In this document: positions 1 through 7,811 of the stretch, in pieces
How positions within the stretch are numbered: position 1 is the stretch's first letter
How the letters are laid out: the number at the start of each line of letters is the position of its first letter
Source of the DNA: Dictyoglomaceae bacterium
GTDB taxonomy: Bacteria; Dictyoglomota; Dictyoglomia; Dictyoglomales; Dictyoglomaceae
Length of the DNA: 16,180 nucleotides
Direction: 5' to 3'
NCBI GenBank assembly: GCA_028276205.1
Contig: JAPYWU010000013.1
Span: 1-16,180, forward strand
Notes under the pieces: model-generated
Told to the model about the DNA's origin: nothing
The model's database searches: none
The model's input: the letters and a program-made list of their open reading frames with translations, nothing else
Made by a program: the position numbers and the translations under genes

Positions 1-1611
1 AGTACAATATGAATAATAATGATAATAATAGATTATTGAACCAATTCTTTGTTGTCTTCTATAATAATAATTTAAATTTATACTACTACCCCAATTATCA
101 GGGTCTTGAGAAATACCGAATATATTTTTTCTCTCTAAGGAGTAATGATAGTAATAAAAATTGGGAGGTTGAGGATTATATACTCTATTTCCTCCCCAGG
201 TATAGGAATAATTTACTTGATCTATAATGTTATTATTACTATCTCTTAAAACTACACTACCAGAGGTATTAGGCAAAAGTGCTGTACCACCACCAAGCCC
301 AGAATTTAAAGTTCTTATGTAAGTATAAGTTCCTGGAAGATTGTATGATGTATTAAGTGTTGAACCACTTCCACCAATTATTACATAACCATTAGGGGGT
401 ATATTCCATGACCCTGAGACAAGGGTATTAAATCTATTATTATTTATACTCCAATTTTGAATATTTATTGTCTGATTGGTAGGATTATATAATTCAATAA
501 ATTCCATGTTTCTTTCTCCTTTATTTGTACCATTTTTATCTATTGTAGAAGGATAATACATAATCTCTGTAATTATTAATCTTGGAAGTAGACAATACAC
601 GTAAACTTGTGAAGGACTTGTTGTAGAATAATTTAAATATGGACTATTTCTCCAATTTGATGGATCATTGGAAGGAGCGGATATGGATTTACGAAGTAAT
701 GAATAATAATTAGTTCCAGATGGATAGCCACCCCAAGTGTAAGAATAATTCACTTGATCAATTATATTTTGTCTATCATCCTCTAAAATAATAGATCCTT
801 TATCATCTGGTATTTCAGAATTTCCTCTATAAAGTCCTCTTTGTTGTGTTTTTAAATATAAATAAGAGGAAGGAAGATTGTAAAAGTTGGATAAATTCGA
901 ATTACTTCCCCCAATAATTGCATAATTATTTGGTGGTAATGAGAAGCTATTTGATGGGCTATTAGTTATTAATGTGGCTTGATTAATTCTCCAACCATAT
1001 AAATTTAATGTATAAGTAGTTCCATTATATATAACAATGAATTCCATATCCCGCTCATCCTGAATATTTCCACTTTTATCATACCTGGCAGGATAATACA
1101 TAATCTCAGTAATATATACACCTGAAACTTGACTTTGAACCTGTGCTCTTAAAGATACTAAAGTCACATATTTTTCATTGTTATCCATGACAAGAGTAAT
1201 AGACAATGTCCTTATAGTAGATGTTAATATGGTATAGGTACCGTTAAAATCATAACCAATAAATCTTAATTCTTTTATAGGACCTGCCTGAATATCTCCA
1301 TCAACTGTAAAATAATATTTACCATTATATAATGTGTAGGAGAAACTTCTTGTATCCCCCGTACAAAGCTGAACGGTGAGTCTACCAAGAGTATCAGTGG
1401 CAGAACTTATATCTAATACTTGAGAGCCTTGCCTTATTTCTCTTGTTAATCTATCAAGAATTATTTGAGCATTTGAAAATATTTCTTGAGACTCTTGTTT
1501 TCTTGCAAAAAGATCTATGGTCCCTATAAGGATATTAGCAAGAAGAAGAGCAATCATTCCTAATATTAAAACCCCTATGATTACCTCAATTATGGTTAAG
1601 CCCTTCTTCAT
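1..1611 (-). CDS. Large PilW/GspJ-like prepilin with two lamin-tail-like repeats (C-terminus outside window)
   Basis: The frame is open from an ATG at 1611 to the left edge (537 codons, no stop seen), so the C-terminus is missing. The N-terminus MKKG followed by LTIIEV and a hydrophobic helix (about residues 5-30) is a class III (type IV) prepilin signal, with cleavage expected after Gly4 and Glu at mature +5. Residues 31-160 resemble PilW/GspJ minor pilins, with a DRLTREIRQ stretch after the helix and a beta-rich region ending near LSITLV. Two repeats of about 180 residues follow, starting at ITEIMYYP (167-174 and 347-354). Each contains EFI..YN, a GW or NW, PPN.Y.IIGG and IIDQVNYSYTWGG, a pattern I associate with lamin-tail domains (LTD). 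The visible end is Tyr-rich. AAGGAGA sits 7 nt before the ATG, and only one base separates it from the upstream prepilin stop. Probable role is a surface-exposed minor pilin or tip protein; the LTD assignment is by eye. Confidence 0.85.
   Translation of the reverse strand, partial: MKKGLTIIEVIIGVLILGMIALLLANILIGTIDLFARKQESQEIFSNAQIILDRLTREIRQGSQVLDISSATDTLGRLTVQLCTGDTRSFSYTLYNGKYYFTVDGDIQAGPIKELRFIGYDFNGTYTILTSTIRTLSITLVMDNNEKYVTLVSLRAQVQSQVSGVYITEIMYYPARYDKSGNIQDERDMEFIVIYNGTTYTLNLYGWRINQATLITNSPSNSFSLPPNNYAIIGGSNSNLSNFYNLPSSYLYLKTQQRGLYRGNSEIPDDKGSIILEDDRQNIIDQVNYSYTWGGYPSGTNYYSLLRKSISAPSNDPSNWRNSPYLNYSTTSPSQVYVYCLLPRLIITEIMYYPSTIDKNGTNKGERNMEFIELYNPTNQTINIQNWSINNNRFNTLVSGSWNIPPNGYVIIGGSGSTLNTSYNLPGTYTYIRTLNSGLGGGTALLPNTSGSVVLRDSNNNIIDQVNYSYTWGGNRVYNPQPPNFYYYHYSLERKNIFGISQDPDNWGSSINLNYYYRRQQRIGSIIYYYHYYSYCT
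34..1116 (-). repeat. Tandem ~540-bp coding repeat (two lamin-tail-like units)
   Basis: The two protein repeats are offset by exactly 180 residues. ITEIMYYP occurs at residues 167 and 347, and QVNYSYTWGG at residues 286 and 466. The DNA is also clearly similar, for example AGGATAATACATAATCTC at both 550-567 and 1090-1107 on the plus strand. This points to an internal duplication that has since diverged. The downstream edge is uncertain because the gene leaves the window. Confidence 0.7.
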
Positions 1612-1612
1612 A

Positions 1613-1999
1613 TTATCTTCTCCTTGAAATTAAACTAATAAGAATTGCCTTACCCTCAAAATCGTCTAATATATTGTTATTATTTATATCATTCCAAACT
1701 GTGATAGTAAATTGTCTTAGTGAATTTGTAATATCTGTAATAACCATTGTATAAATATAGCTTGTATACCCAATACTTGCAAAATTTCCAGAAACAGGAA
1801 AAGAAGCTGTCCAATTTGCTAAAATAGTTCTTTTATAATCTTCCATTACTCTTTCAGATAATTCCAAACATGTACTTTCAATCTTTTCCAGATCATCCTC
1901 ATTTAGAATATGATATAACCCAACTCCAAAGGATGCCATAAATATACCTATAAGAAGTATTGATATTAAAACTTCTAAGAAGGTGAATCCCTTTTTCAT
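1613..1999 (-). CDS. PilV/GspI-like minor prepilin
   Basis: This 128-residue protein begins MKKG then FTFLEVLISILLIGIF. That is a class III prepilin signal with cleavage expected after Gly4, Glu at mature +5, and a hydrophobic N-terminal helix to about residue 30. The short globular part (residues 35-128) has the size of PilV/GspI minor pilins, but I cannot fix the subfamily by eye. The ATG overlaps the upstream prepilin stop by four bases (ATGA), and its own stop is one base before the next prepilin start, so the three are translationally coupled. AAGG lies just upstream of the start. It is probably processed by a prepilin peptidase encoded elsewhere and assembled as a minor subunit of a type IV pilus or pseudopilus. 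Confidence 0.85.
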   Translation of the reverse strand: MKKGFTFLEVLISILLIGIFMASFGVGLYHILNEDDLEKIESTCLELSERVMEDYKRTILANWTASFPVSGNFASIGYTSYIYTMVITDITNSLRQFTITVWNDINNNNILDDFEGKAILISLISRRR

Positions 2000-2430
2000 G
2001 GACCTTGTACCTCAATAAAACCTAAGGAGTTTATCTTTATAGTAGAAGTATAATTATCAATCGTTAATGTTAAAATAGCATATGTTTCTGTATCATCAGC
2101 AGTTAAATAGCCGTCTCTATCAAAGGAAAATAAAGTAGCAGTTGTATTTACTGAAATCTTATTAAATGATCTTGTTACTATCTTTCCTTTATCATCAAGG
2201 AAGGTATAGGAAGTGTATGCTGAAGGAGAGATTGTTAATGCCCAAACAGTCTTATTTATTATTGCCCTTTGTCTTATATATCTTATATCCTGAGTAAATT
2301 GATTTATAGTATTTTGTAATAATATTTTAGAGTCTGGTTTACTTAATACGGATGTATAGGCAACCCATAAAAGGATCCCTAAAATAGATATTACAACTAT
2401 AACCTCTAAGAATGAGAACCCCTTTTTCAT
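1996..2430 (-). CDS. FimT/GspH-like minor prepilin
   Basis: The protein has 144 residues and begins MKKG then FSFLEVIVVISILGILL, a class III prepilin signal with cleavage after Gly4. Residues 36-57 (TINQFTQDIRYIRQRAI and nearby) match the helix typical of FimT/GspH proteins, in which a long helix carries the R-x-x-A-I type motif. The C-terminal part has FSFDRDGYLT and ends with an I-x-x-x-x-G-F-I-E-V strand, as in the GspH fold. The start has no clear ribosome binding site (the upstream bases are A/T only), so translation may depend on the gene 42 bp upstream. A four-base ATGA overlap joins it to the next prepilin gene. Likely a minor pilin that primes or caps the fibre. Confidence 0.82.
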   Translation of the reverse strand: MKKGFSFLEVIVVISILGILLWVAYTSVLSKPDSKILLQNTINQFTQDIRYIRQRAIINKTVWALTISPSAYTSYTFLDDKGKIVTRSFNKISVNTTATLFSFDRDGYLTADDTETYAILTLTIDNYTSTIKINSLGFIEVQGP

Positions 2431-2472
2431 ATTTTTATTTTATCAAATATTTAAAAGTTTTTACAAGAAATA

Positions 2473-2925
2473 TTAAAAACTTACCTTTCCATTTTTAAAA
2501 AATCTTATAACTCTTTTTGAAAGAAAGGTGGAAAGAGATATTTCTCCTTCTGGATAAATATTGCCATTTTCAAAATAAAAAGTATAAGTCCCAGTTGGAC
2601 TATCTGCTTTTATTCCTGATGGTATAAGGTGAGGAGAGAGATAAGTTTTTTTAGTTTTTTCTCCATACATCCAATAAAATTGAATAGAATTTGTCTTAGG
2701 AGAATAGTAAAAATTATAGACTATTTTTTCATTTTTTAGAACTGAAAGCTGTAGAGCATAATTTGCATTTATAATAATCTCATGGGAAATGATATAAGCT
2801 TGAACTCTAAGCCACACAAATATATTAAAAAGCATATATAAAAGGATTAATAGAACACTTATAAGGAAAGTATATAATAATGGTCTCTCAATTTTTTTAA
2901 GAATATCTATAATTTTATTCATCAA
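2473..2925 (-). CDS. Single-pass membrane protein, possibly a degenerate GspH-type minor pilin
   Basis: I do not recognise this 150-residue protein with certainty. It has a short Lys-rich N-terminus, one strong membrane helix (about residues 15-40) and a soluble domain on the far side. The C-terminal third (TFYFENGNIYPEG, an ISLST strand, then RFFKNGKVSF) has the order seen at the end of GspH/FimT domains: a strand, a D/N-G turn, a hydrophobic strand, and a final x-G-x-V strand. The Gly-Phe...Glu prepilin cleavage signature of its neighbours is absent. The start is either TTG at 2925 or ATG at 2922. Neither has a spaced Shine-Dalgarno sequence, and the only nearby G-rich run is the 3' arm of the terminator hairpin just upstream. 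Its place between the main prepilin and three minor prepilins supports a pilus role. Confidence 0.75.
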   Translation of the reverse strand: MMNKIIDILKKIERPLLYTFLISVLLILLYMLFNIFVWLRVQAYIISHEIIINANYALQLSVLKNEKIVYNFYYSPKTNSIQFYWMYGEKTKKTYLSPHLIPSGIKADSPTGTYTFYFENGNIYPEGEISLSTFLSKRVIRFFKNGKVSF

Positions 2926-2928
2926 TTA

Positions 2929-2958
2929 ATAAAAAGCCCCGAAGGCAAGCTTCGGGGC
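2929..2958 (-). terminator. Intrinsic terminator after the main prepilin gene
   Basis: A perfect 9-bp stem is formed by 2936-2944 (gccccgaag) and 2950-2958 (cttcggggc), with a 5-nt loop. On the minus strand it is followed by UUUUUAUU. It lies 19 bp after the prepilin stop and ends within a few bases of the next gene's start codon, so read-through is needed for that gene unless a promoter is hidden here. Confidence 0.88.
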
Positions 2959-2977
2959 GAAAATATTACTCGTTACA

Positions 2978-3394
2978 TTATGGAGCAGTATAAGTTAAAG
3001 TATAGGATTTAGGAACAGTTTCATTATCTACTACATAATACAGCCATTCTGGATGATCTACCCAATCATTTCCTGGATTTGTACCTGTATATGAGTATTC
3101 CATATTATTATATGGACAGATAGGTGTTTCAGAAAAATATGTAGTGCTTTTTAGAAAATCATTAAAGTTTAAATATGATCCTGAGCTAGTTGTTGATGTA
3201 TATGGATACCTATTATTCTTATTCCTGTAATATTCTAAACTTGTTCTTATTATGGCAATATTAGTTTTTTGTGCATTTCTCTTTGCATCTGCTACTGCAT
3301 CAAAATATCTTGGTAATGCAATAGCTACCAGGATTCCAAGAATGGCCACCACCACTAATAGTTCCAATAATGAAAAACCTTTACTTCCCTTCAC
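2978..3394 (-). CDS. Type IV prepilin, probable main pilin (PilA/GspG class)
   Basis: The protein has 138 residues. The leader MKGSKG precedes FSLLELLVVVAILGILVAIALPRY, a textbook class III prepilin signal with cleavage after Gly6, Glu at mature +5 and Pro near +22. The leader is followed by a long amphipathic helix (about residues 30-60, AKRNAQKTNIAIIRTSLEYYR), then a small C-terminal domain rich in Tyr, Ser, Thr and Asn with NNRYP near residue 65. That layout is typical of the small pilins of Gram-positive, thermophile and GspG type. The start is GTG at 3394, chosen because a strong AGGAGG lies 8 nt upstream (3403-3408). Of the pilins here it alone has an obvious strong promoter, strong ribosome binding site and terminator, which fits the most abundant subunit. 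Only one cysteine is present, so no C-terminal disulfide loop as in neisserial pilins. Confidence 0.9.
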   Translation of the reverse strand: MKGSKGFSLLELLVVVAILGILVAIALPRYFDAVADAKRNAQKTNIAIIRTSLEYYRNKNNRYPYTSTTSSGSYLNFNDFLKSTTYFSETPICPYNNMEYSYTGTNPGNDWVDHPEWLYYVVDNETVPKSYTLTYTAP

Positions 3395-3440
3395 TTAATT
3401 CACCTCCTTTCTTAAATTTAAAATTATTTTTCTTTATAAA

Positions 3441-3468
3441 ATTATATCACAAGATACTTACTTAGCAA
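3441..3468 (-). promoter_or_regulatory. Sigma-70-type promoter of the main prepilin gene
   Basis: On the minus strand TTGCTA (3463-3468) is separated by 16 bp from TATAAT (3441-3446). The -10 box is extended by an upstream TG (TGATATAAT). The predicted transcript has a leader of about 40 nt ending in AGGAGG. The -35 element lies immediately after the pilC stop codon. Confidence 0.75.
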
Positions 3469-3474
3469 GTATTA

Positions 3475-4677
3475 CTATCTTCTGAAAAGTCTAACCATAT
3501 TAAACATAGGAAGATACATTGAAATAACTATAAAGAAAACCACAACCCCTAAGAATAAAGTTAAGGCTGGCTCTATAAGGGATGTTATTCTCTTTGTTCC
3601 AATCTCTATTTCCCTTTGAGAGAACCTACTATATTCTTCCAGCATAGAGTCTAATCTACCACTTCTCTCTCCTACTGCTATCATCTGTTTGAGAAGAGGA
3701 GTGAATACATTTTCATCGATAAGTTCAGATAGATTTCTACCCTCCAAAACTCCAGAAAGAATTTTTCTAAGATTTTCTGAAAAATATAGGTTCCCCATTA
3801 CGTCTTCAAGGATTTCTAAGGATTGAGTTATTAATATTCCTCCTGTTATAAGTACATAAAAAGTACTGGAAAATCTGTTTAATAATACTTTTCTCCAGAG
3901 ATCACCTATTTTGGGTATATTGAGTTTAAATTCATCCCACCATCTTTTTATTTTTTTATTTTTTAAACTTTGTTTCACTCCAATGATGATTGCAAAGGTC
4001 AAAATAAAGATAATTAAAAGATTATTCTTTACAAAGTTACCTAAGGATATGGTAATCCTTGTGGGAAGAGGAAGAGGTACATTAGTTCTACCATATATCC
4101 TTTGAAAAGTTGGTACTACAAAGGTTAGCATAAATATTACAACCAAAACTGCAGCTACCATAACTATTATAGGATATGTGGTGGCTGATTTTATCCTTTC
4201 CCTTAATTCATGTTGTTCATCAAAATATCTTGAAAGTCTCTCTAACATAATATCAAGACTTCCTGTAATCTCTCCTGTTCTCACTAAGCTTATAAATATC
4301 TTAGGAAAAACATTAGGATATTTAGAAAGAGCCTCTGATAGACTCAATCCTGAATCCACATTTTTTCTTACATCGTTAAGAATATCTCTAAAGTAAGGAT
4401 TATTTGTTTGAGCTGATAGAGTAGTAAGACATTCTGTAAGGATAATTCCCGATCTTAAAAGGGTTGCAAATTGGGATGAAAATAATACAAGTTCTGGAAG
4501 GGTAACTTTCTTTTTATATGTTAAAGTTTTCCATAATGATGATTCTTTTTTTAAAGATACGACATATAATTTTCTTGATTTAAGAATTCTTCTTGCTTCT
4601 CTTTCATTACCTGCTTCAATTATACCCTTATATCTTCTTCCTTCAAGATCTCGTGCCACATATCTATAGGAGGGCAA
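3475..4677 (-). CDS. pilC: Type IV pilus inner-membrane platform protein PilC/GspF
   Basis: The 400-residue protein has the family's usual length. The N-terminus (MPSYRYVARDLEGRRYKG) and first 45 residues match the start of PilC/GspF. Two repeated four-helix domains follow (about residues 62-190 and 265-390). The first contains LRSGIILTECLTTL and the second ITGGILITQSLEIL, with the conserved GE.TG / GE.SG turns at 135-139 and 336-340. Membrane helices lie near 168-190, 218-235 and 370-393. It is the platform on which the PilB ATPase acts to extract and assemble pilins. The TTG start is supported by GGAGGAGG six or more bases upstream. The start lies one base after the pilB stop, and the prepilin promoter lies just past its own stop. 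Confidence 0.95.
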   Translation of the reverse strand: MPSYRYVARDLEGRRYKGIIEAGNEREARRILKSRKLYVVSLKKESSLWKTLTYKKKVTLPELVLFSSQFATLLRSGIILTECLTTLSAQTNNPYFRDILNDVRKNVDSGLSLSEALSKYPNVFPKIFISLVRTGEITGSLDIMLERLSRYFDEQHELRERIKSATTYPIIVMVAAVLVVIFMLTFVVPTFQRIYGRTNVPLPLPTRITISLGNFVKNNLLIIFILTFAIIIGVKQSLKNKKIKRWWDEFKLNIPKIGDLWRKVLLNRFSSTFYVLITGGILITQSLEILEDVMGNLYFSENLRKILSGVLEGRNLSELIDENVFTPLLKQMIAVGERSGRLDSMLEEYSRFSQREIEIGTKRITSLIEPALTLFLGVVVFFIVISMYLPMFNMVRLFRR

Positions 4678-4678
4678 A

Positions 4679-6367
4679 TTAATCCTCCTCCCAAGCTATT
4701 ACTCTACGTGCCTCCTCAATGGTAGTTATTCCTGATAGTACCTTTTCTCTTGCATTCATATGTAAGGTCTTCATTCCTTCTCTCAATGCCATATCCCTAA
4801 TTTCATCAATAGAAGCTCTTTCATTTATTAATGTTCTTATGTTCTTAGTTATTTTTAATATCTCAAAAACTCCGGTTCTTCCAGAATATCCTGTATAATT
4901 ACAAAATAGACAGCCTTTACCTCTTGCAAGCTTTATATTTCTTCCTTCTTCCTTTGGCAATCCAAGTTCTTCTATTTCCTCAGATGAGGGTGTGTACTCT
5001 TCTTTACAAGATAGACATATGGTTCTTACTAATCTTTGGGCTACTATACCTATAAGGGAAGATGCAATTAAAAAAGGCTCCAATCCCATTTGTATTAATC
5101 TTGCCACAGCGCTTACAGAATCATTAGCATGAAAAGTACTTAACAATAAATGACCTGTTAAAGCAGCTTCAATAGCGGTATTTAAGGTTTCTGAATCTCT
5201 AATTTCACCTACCATTATAATATTTGGATCAAGCCTCAAAATATTTCTAAGTCCCATGGCAAAATCTATACCTATCCTTGGTTGTATTTGAATCTGATTT
5301 ATTCCTGGAAGTTCATATTCCACTGGATCTTCTAAGGTTATTATATTTACAGATGGTTTATTTAAAACATTTAAAGCTGAGTATAAGGTGGTGGTTTTAC
5401 CACTTCCTGTAGGACCTGTTACAAGAATCATTCCAAAAGGTCTTTTAATAAGATGTTCGAAAACATTAAGATCTTCATTTGTCATGCCCAACCTATCAAG
5501 CTCAATAAGTACCTTTGATTTGTCCAGTAATCTTATAACTACCATTTCTCCGTGGATAGTACCTACTGATGCTACTCTTAGATCAAAGATTCTATTTTCA
5601 TATCTATAAGTAGCTCTTCCATCTTGAGGTCTTCTTTTTTCCGCTATATCCATCCCTGAGATTACTTTTATTCTTGTTACTACAGCATCTTGGATTTCCT
5701 TAGGAATACTCATAATATCATAAAGAATTCCATGAATTCTATATCTTACCTTCATCTCTTTCTCTTGGGGATCTAAGTGAATATCACTGGCATTTCTTGT
5801 AATCGCTTCATTAATTATAGAAGACACCAATCTAACAATAGGAGCCTCTTCAACACCTATTACGGGAGGAGCTTCTACCACTGTTTCTACTGGCATACTT
5901 TTTTGAAAGTCTTGAACAGCAGAAAGAGTACTTTTCTCTAAGGGGAAAAGTTTTGACATAATCTGATTAAATTCTTTATCAGTGGTAATAAACAATCTTA
6001 TTGGTGCCTTTACTATTCTTCTTATTTCATTAACTACTACAGGGTCGATAGGAGGAACTATAGCAACATGTATTATTCCACTTTCTTTCTTTATAGGTAT
6101 AAACTTATATTTTCTTAAAAGATTTTCTGGAAAGGATCCAGCTAATTTTTCATCAATAGGTATTTCGGACAAAGAAACATAAGGAATTTCACTTTGTCTT
6201 TCTAATACTTTTCCGATATCTTCGGGCTTTACATATCCTCTTTCTATAAGTATTTGTCCTAATTTAGCACCAGTTTTCTTCTGTTCTTCAAGAGCTTTCT
6301 CTAATTGCTCTTTGGTTATAAGTCCTAATTCTAAAAGATATTCTCCTAAGGGCTTTTTCTCTTTCAT
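4679..6367 (-). CDS. pilB: Type IV pilus assembly ATPase PilB/GspE
   Basis: The protein has 562 residues. The N-terminal region (about 1-150) resembles the MshEN/GspE-N domain, with LGEYLLELGLITKEQLEKAL and LGQILIERGYV. The ATPase core shows Walker A GPTGSGKTT (318-326), the Asp box TLEDPVE (344-350), Walker B IIMVGEIRD (383-391) and the His box GHLLLSTFHAND (405-416). The zinc-binding cysteines of assembly ATPases are present as C451/C454 and C486/C489. These make it an extension ATPase (PilB/GspE), not a PilT retraction ATPase, which lacks the tetracysteine motif. The ATG overlaps the gatB stop by four bases (ATGA), and pilC follows immediately. PilB powers polymerisation of the prepilins encoded downstream. 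No pilT, pilM-Q or prepilin peptidase gene is in the window. Confidence 0.96.
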   Translation of the reverse strand: MKEKKPLGEYLLELGLITKEQLEKALEEQKKTGAKLGQILIERGYVKPEDIGKVLERQSEIPYVSLSEIPIDEKLAGSFPENLLRKYKFIPIKKESGIIHVAIVPPIDPVVVNEIRRIVKAPIRLFITTDKEFNQIMSKLFPLEKSTLSAVQDFQKSMPVETVVEAPPVIGVEEAPIVRLVSSIINEAITRNASDIHLDPQEKEMKVRYRIHGILYDIMSIPKEIQDAVVTRIKVISGMDIAEKRRPQDGRATYRYENRIFDLRVASVGTIHGEMVVIRLLDKSKVLIELDRLGMTNEDLNVFEHLIKRPFGMILVTGPTGSGKTTTLYSALNVLNKPSVNIITLEDPVEYELPGINQIQIQPRIGIDFAMGLRNILRLDPNIIMVGEIRDSETLNTAIEAALTGHLLLSTFHANDSVSAVARLIQMGLEPFLIASSLIGIVAQRLVRTICLSCKEEYTPSSEEIEELGLPKEEGRNIKLARGKGCLFCNYTGYSGRTGVFEILKITKNIRTLINERASIDEIRDMALREGMKTLHMNAREKVLSGITTIEEARRVIAWEED

Positions 6368-7809
6368 AATTTATTTAATTCTTCTTCAAGAAGATTTTTT
6401 ACCACATCTAAACTTGCTCTTCCTTTTGTCTCCTTCATCACCTGTCCTACTAAAAAGTTCAATACTTGTTTCTTCCCCTTCTTCCAATCAGAAACTGCCT
6501 TTTCATTATTTAATATAACCTTTTGAATAATCTCTTGTAAATAGGATGTATCGGATACTATTTTTAGTCCATTTTCTTCCACTATTTCCTCAGGATCTTT
6601 ACCTGTGGTAAGATATTTTCTTAATACATCCTTTGCTACAGGACGAGTTATTTCATTTTTATCTACCATCTGTATTATTTTTATAAAGTTCTCAGGAAGT
6701 ATATTTAAGTCTTTAAAGGAAATATTATTATCGTTCATATAACTCAAGATTTCTACAGATATCCAATTTAAAAGATTTTTAGGATTATTATATAATTCTA
6801 GAGACTTATCAAAAAATTCTGCCAATTTCTTTTCAGAAATAATTATTTCGACTTCAGTTTGTGATAAGCCTAATGAAAAATATTTTTCTCTTAATTCCTT
6901 AGGCAATGCTGGAATTTCCCTTTTTAATTTCTCTTTAATCTCTTCTGTTACGATTAAAGGAGGAAGATCAGGCTCTGGGAAATATCTATAATCTTCTGCT
7001 TCTTCTTTTCCTCTTAAACTTACTGTTTTTTGATTTTTTTCATCCCAATGCCTTGTTTCCTGGATTACTTGTTCACCCTTTTTCAAAAGTTCAATCTGCC
7101 TTTCAATTTCATATTCTAAAGCCTTCTCTAATGAATAAAAAGAATTCACATTTTTTATCTCAGTTCTTGTCCCTAAAACTCCTTCTTGAGTTTGTATTGA
7201 AATATTGGCATCACATCTTAGAGAACCTTTTTCCATATCTCCACTGCTTATTTCCAAATATCTCAAGATTAATCTTAGTTCCTGTAAAAATATTCTTGCT
7301 TCCTTAGGAGAATTTATATCGGGTTCTGTAACAATCTCAATAAGAGGGATGCCTGCTCTATTGAAATCAACAAGACTATAATCAGCTTCTGATAATCTAT
7401 CCCCTGCTCCTACATGTAATAATTTTCCAGCATCTTCCTCTAAATGAATTCTCTTAATTCTTATTTTCTTAACTTCTCCATCCACAAAAATTTCCAAATA
7501 ACCATTCCTACATAAAGGTAAATCATATTGAGATATTTGATATCCTTTTGGTAAATCTGGATAGAAATAATTTTTTCTGTCAAATTTTGAGTAATTTGAA
7601 ATCTCACAGTTTAAAGCTAATCCAGCTTTTATTGCGAATTCCACAGCTTTTTTATTAATAACTGGAAGGACTCCTGGAAATCCCATACATACTGGGCAAA
7701 CATTAGTATTTGGTGGGACATTTTCTTGATCTGTACTACAGGAACAAAAAAGTTTAGTTTTAGTAGATAGCTGAGCATGTACTTCTAATCCTATTACTGG
7801 TTTGAACAT
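6364..7809 (-). CDS. gatB: Asp-tRNA(Asn)/Glu-tRNA(Gln) amidotransferase subunit B
   Basis: The 481-residue length matches the family. The GatB start (PVIGLEVHAQL) is followed by zinc-ligand cysteines C22, C24, C38 and C41. The signature DRKNYFYPDLPKGYQISQY occupies residues 77-95, HLEEDAGKLLH lies near 125, and SLRCDANIS marks the kinase-like core that phosphorylates the misacylated tRNA. The C-terminal 150 residues form the helical YqeY-like tail that contacts the tRNA and end in FLVGQVMKETKGRA. GatB accepts ammonia channelled from GatA. The ATG at 7809 has AGGAGAGGG upstream, lies two bases after gatA, and its stop overlaps pilB. The complex lets the cell make Gln-tRNA and/or Asn-tRNA indirectly; the sequence does not tell which. 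Confidence 0.97.
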   Translation of the reverse strand: MFKPVIGLEVHAQLSTKTKLFCSCSTDQENVPPNTNVCPVCMGFPGVLPVINKKAVEFAIKAGLALNCEISNYSKFDRKNYFYPDLPKGYQISQYDLPLCRNGYLEIFVDGEVKKIRIKRIHLEEDAGKLLHVGAGDRLSEADYSLVDFNRAGIPLIEIVTEPDINSPKEARIFLQELRLILRYLEISSGDMEKGSLRCDANISIQTQEGVLGTRTEIKNVNSFYSLEKALEYEIERQIELLKKGEQVIQETRHWDEKNQKTVSLRGKEEAEDYRYFPEPDLPPLIVTEEIKEKLKREIPALPKELREKYFSLGLSQTEVEIIISEKKLAEFFDKSLELYNNPKNLLNWISVEILSYMNDNNISFKDLNILPENFIKIIQMVDKNEITRPVAKDVLRKYLTTGKDPEEIVEENGLKIVSDTSYLQEIIQKVILNNEKAVSDWKKGKKQVLNFLVGQVMKETKGRASLDVVKNLLEEELNKL

Positions 7810-7811
7810 GT

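Noticed and set aside
9..227. Plus-strand open frame of 72 codons rich in Asn and Tyr
   Set aside because: It is antisense to the lamin-tail-like prepilin gene, whose frame is open throughout and codes for clear repeats; no ribosome binding site or homology is evident.
2431..2472. Possible promoter before the FimT-like gene (TTGTAA ... GATAAAAT)
   Set aside because: The match is weak and expected by chance in such A/T-rich sequence; recorded only as a possibility.
7053..7307. Plus-strand open frame of 84 codons inside gatB
   Set aside because: It overlaps the conserved tRNA-kinase core of GatB on the opposite strand and shows no features of a gene.
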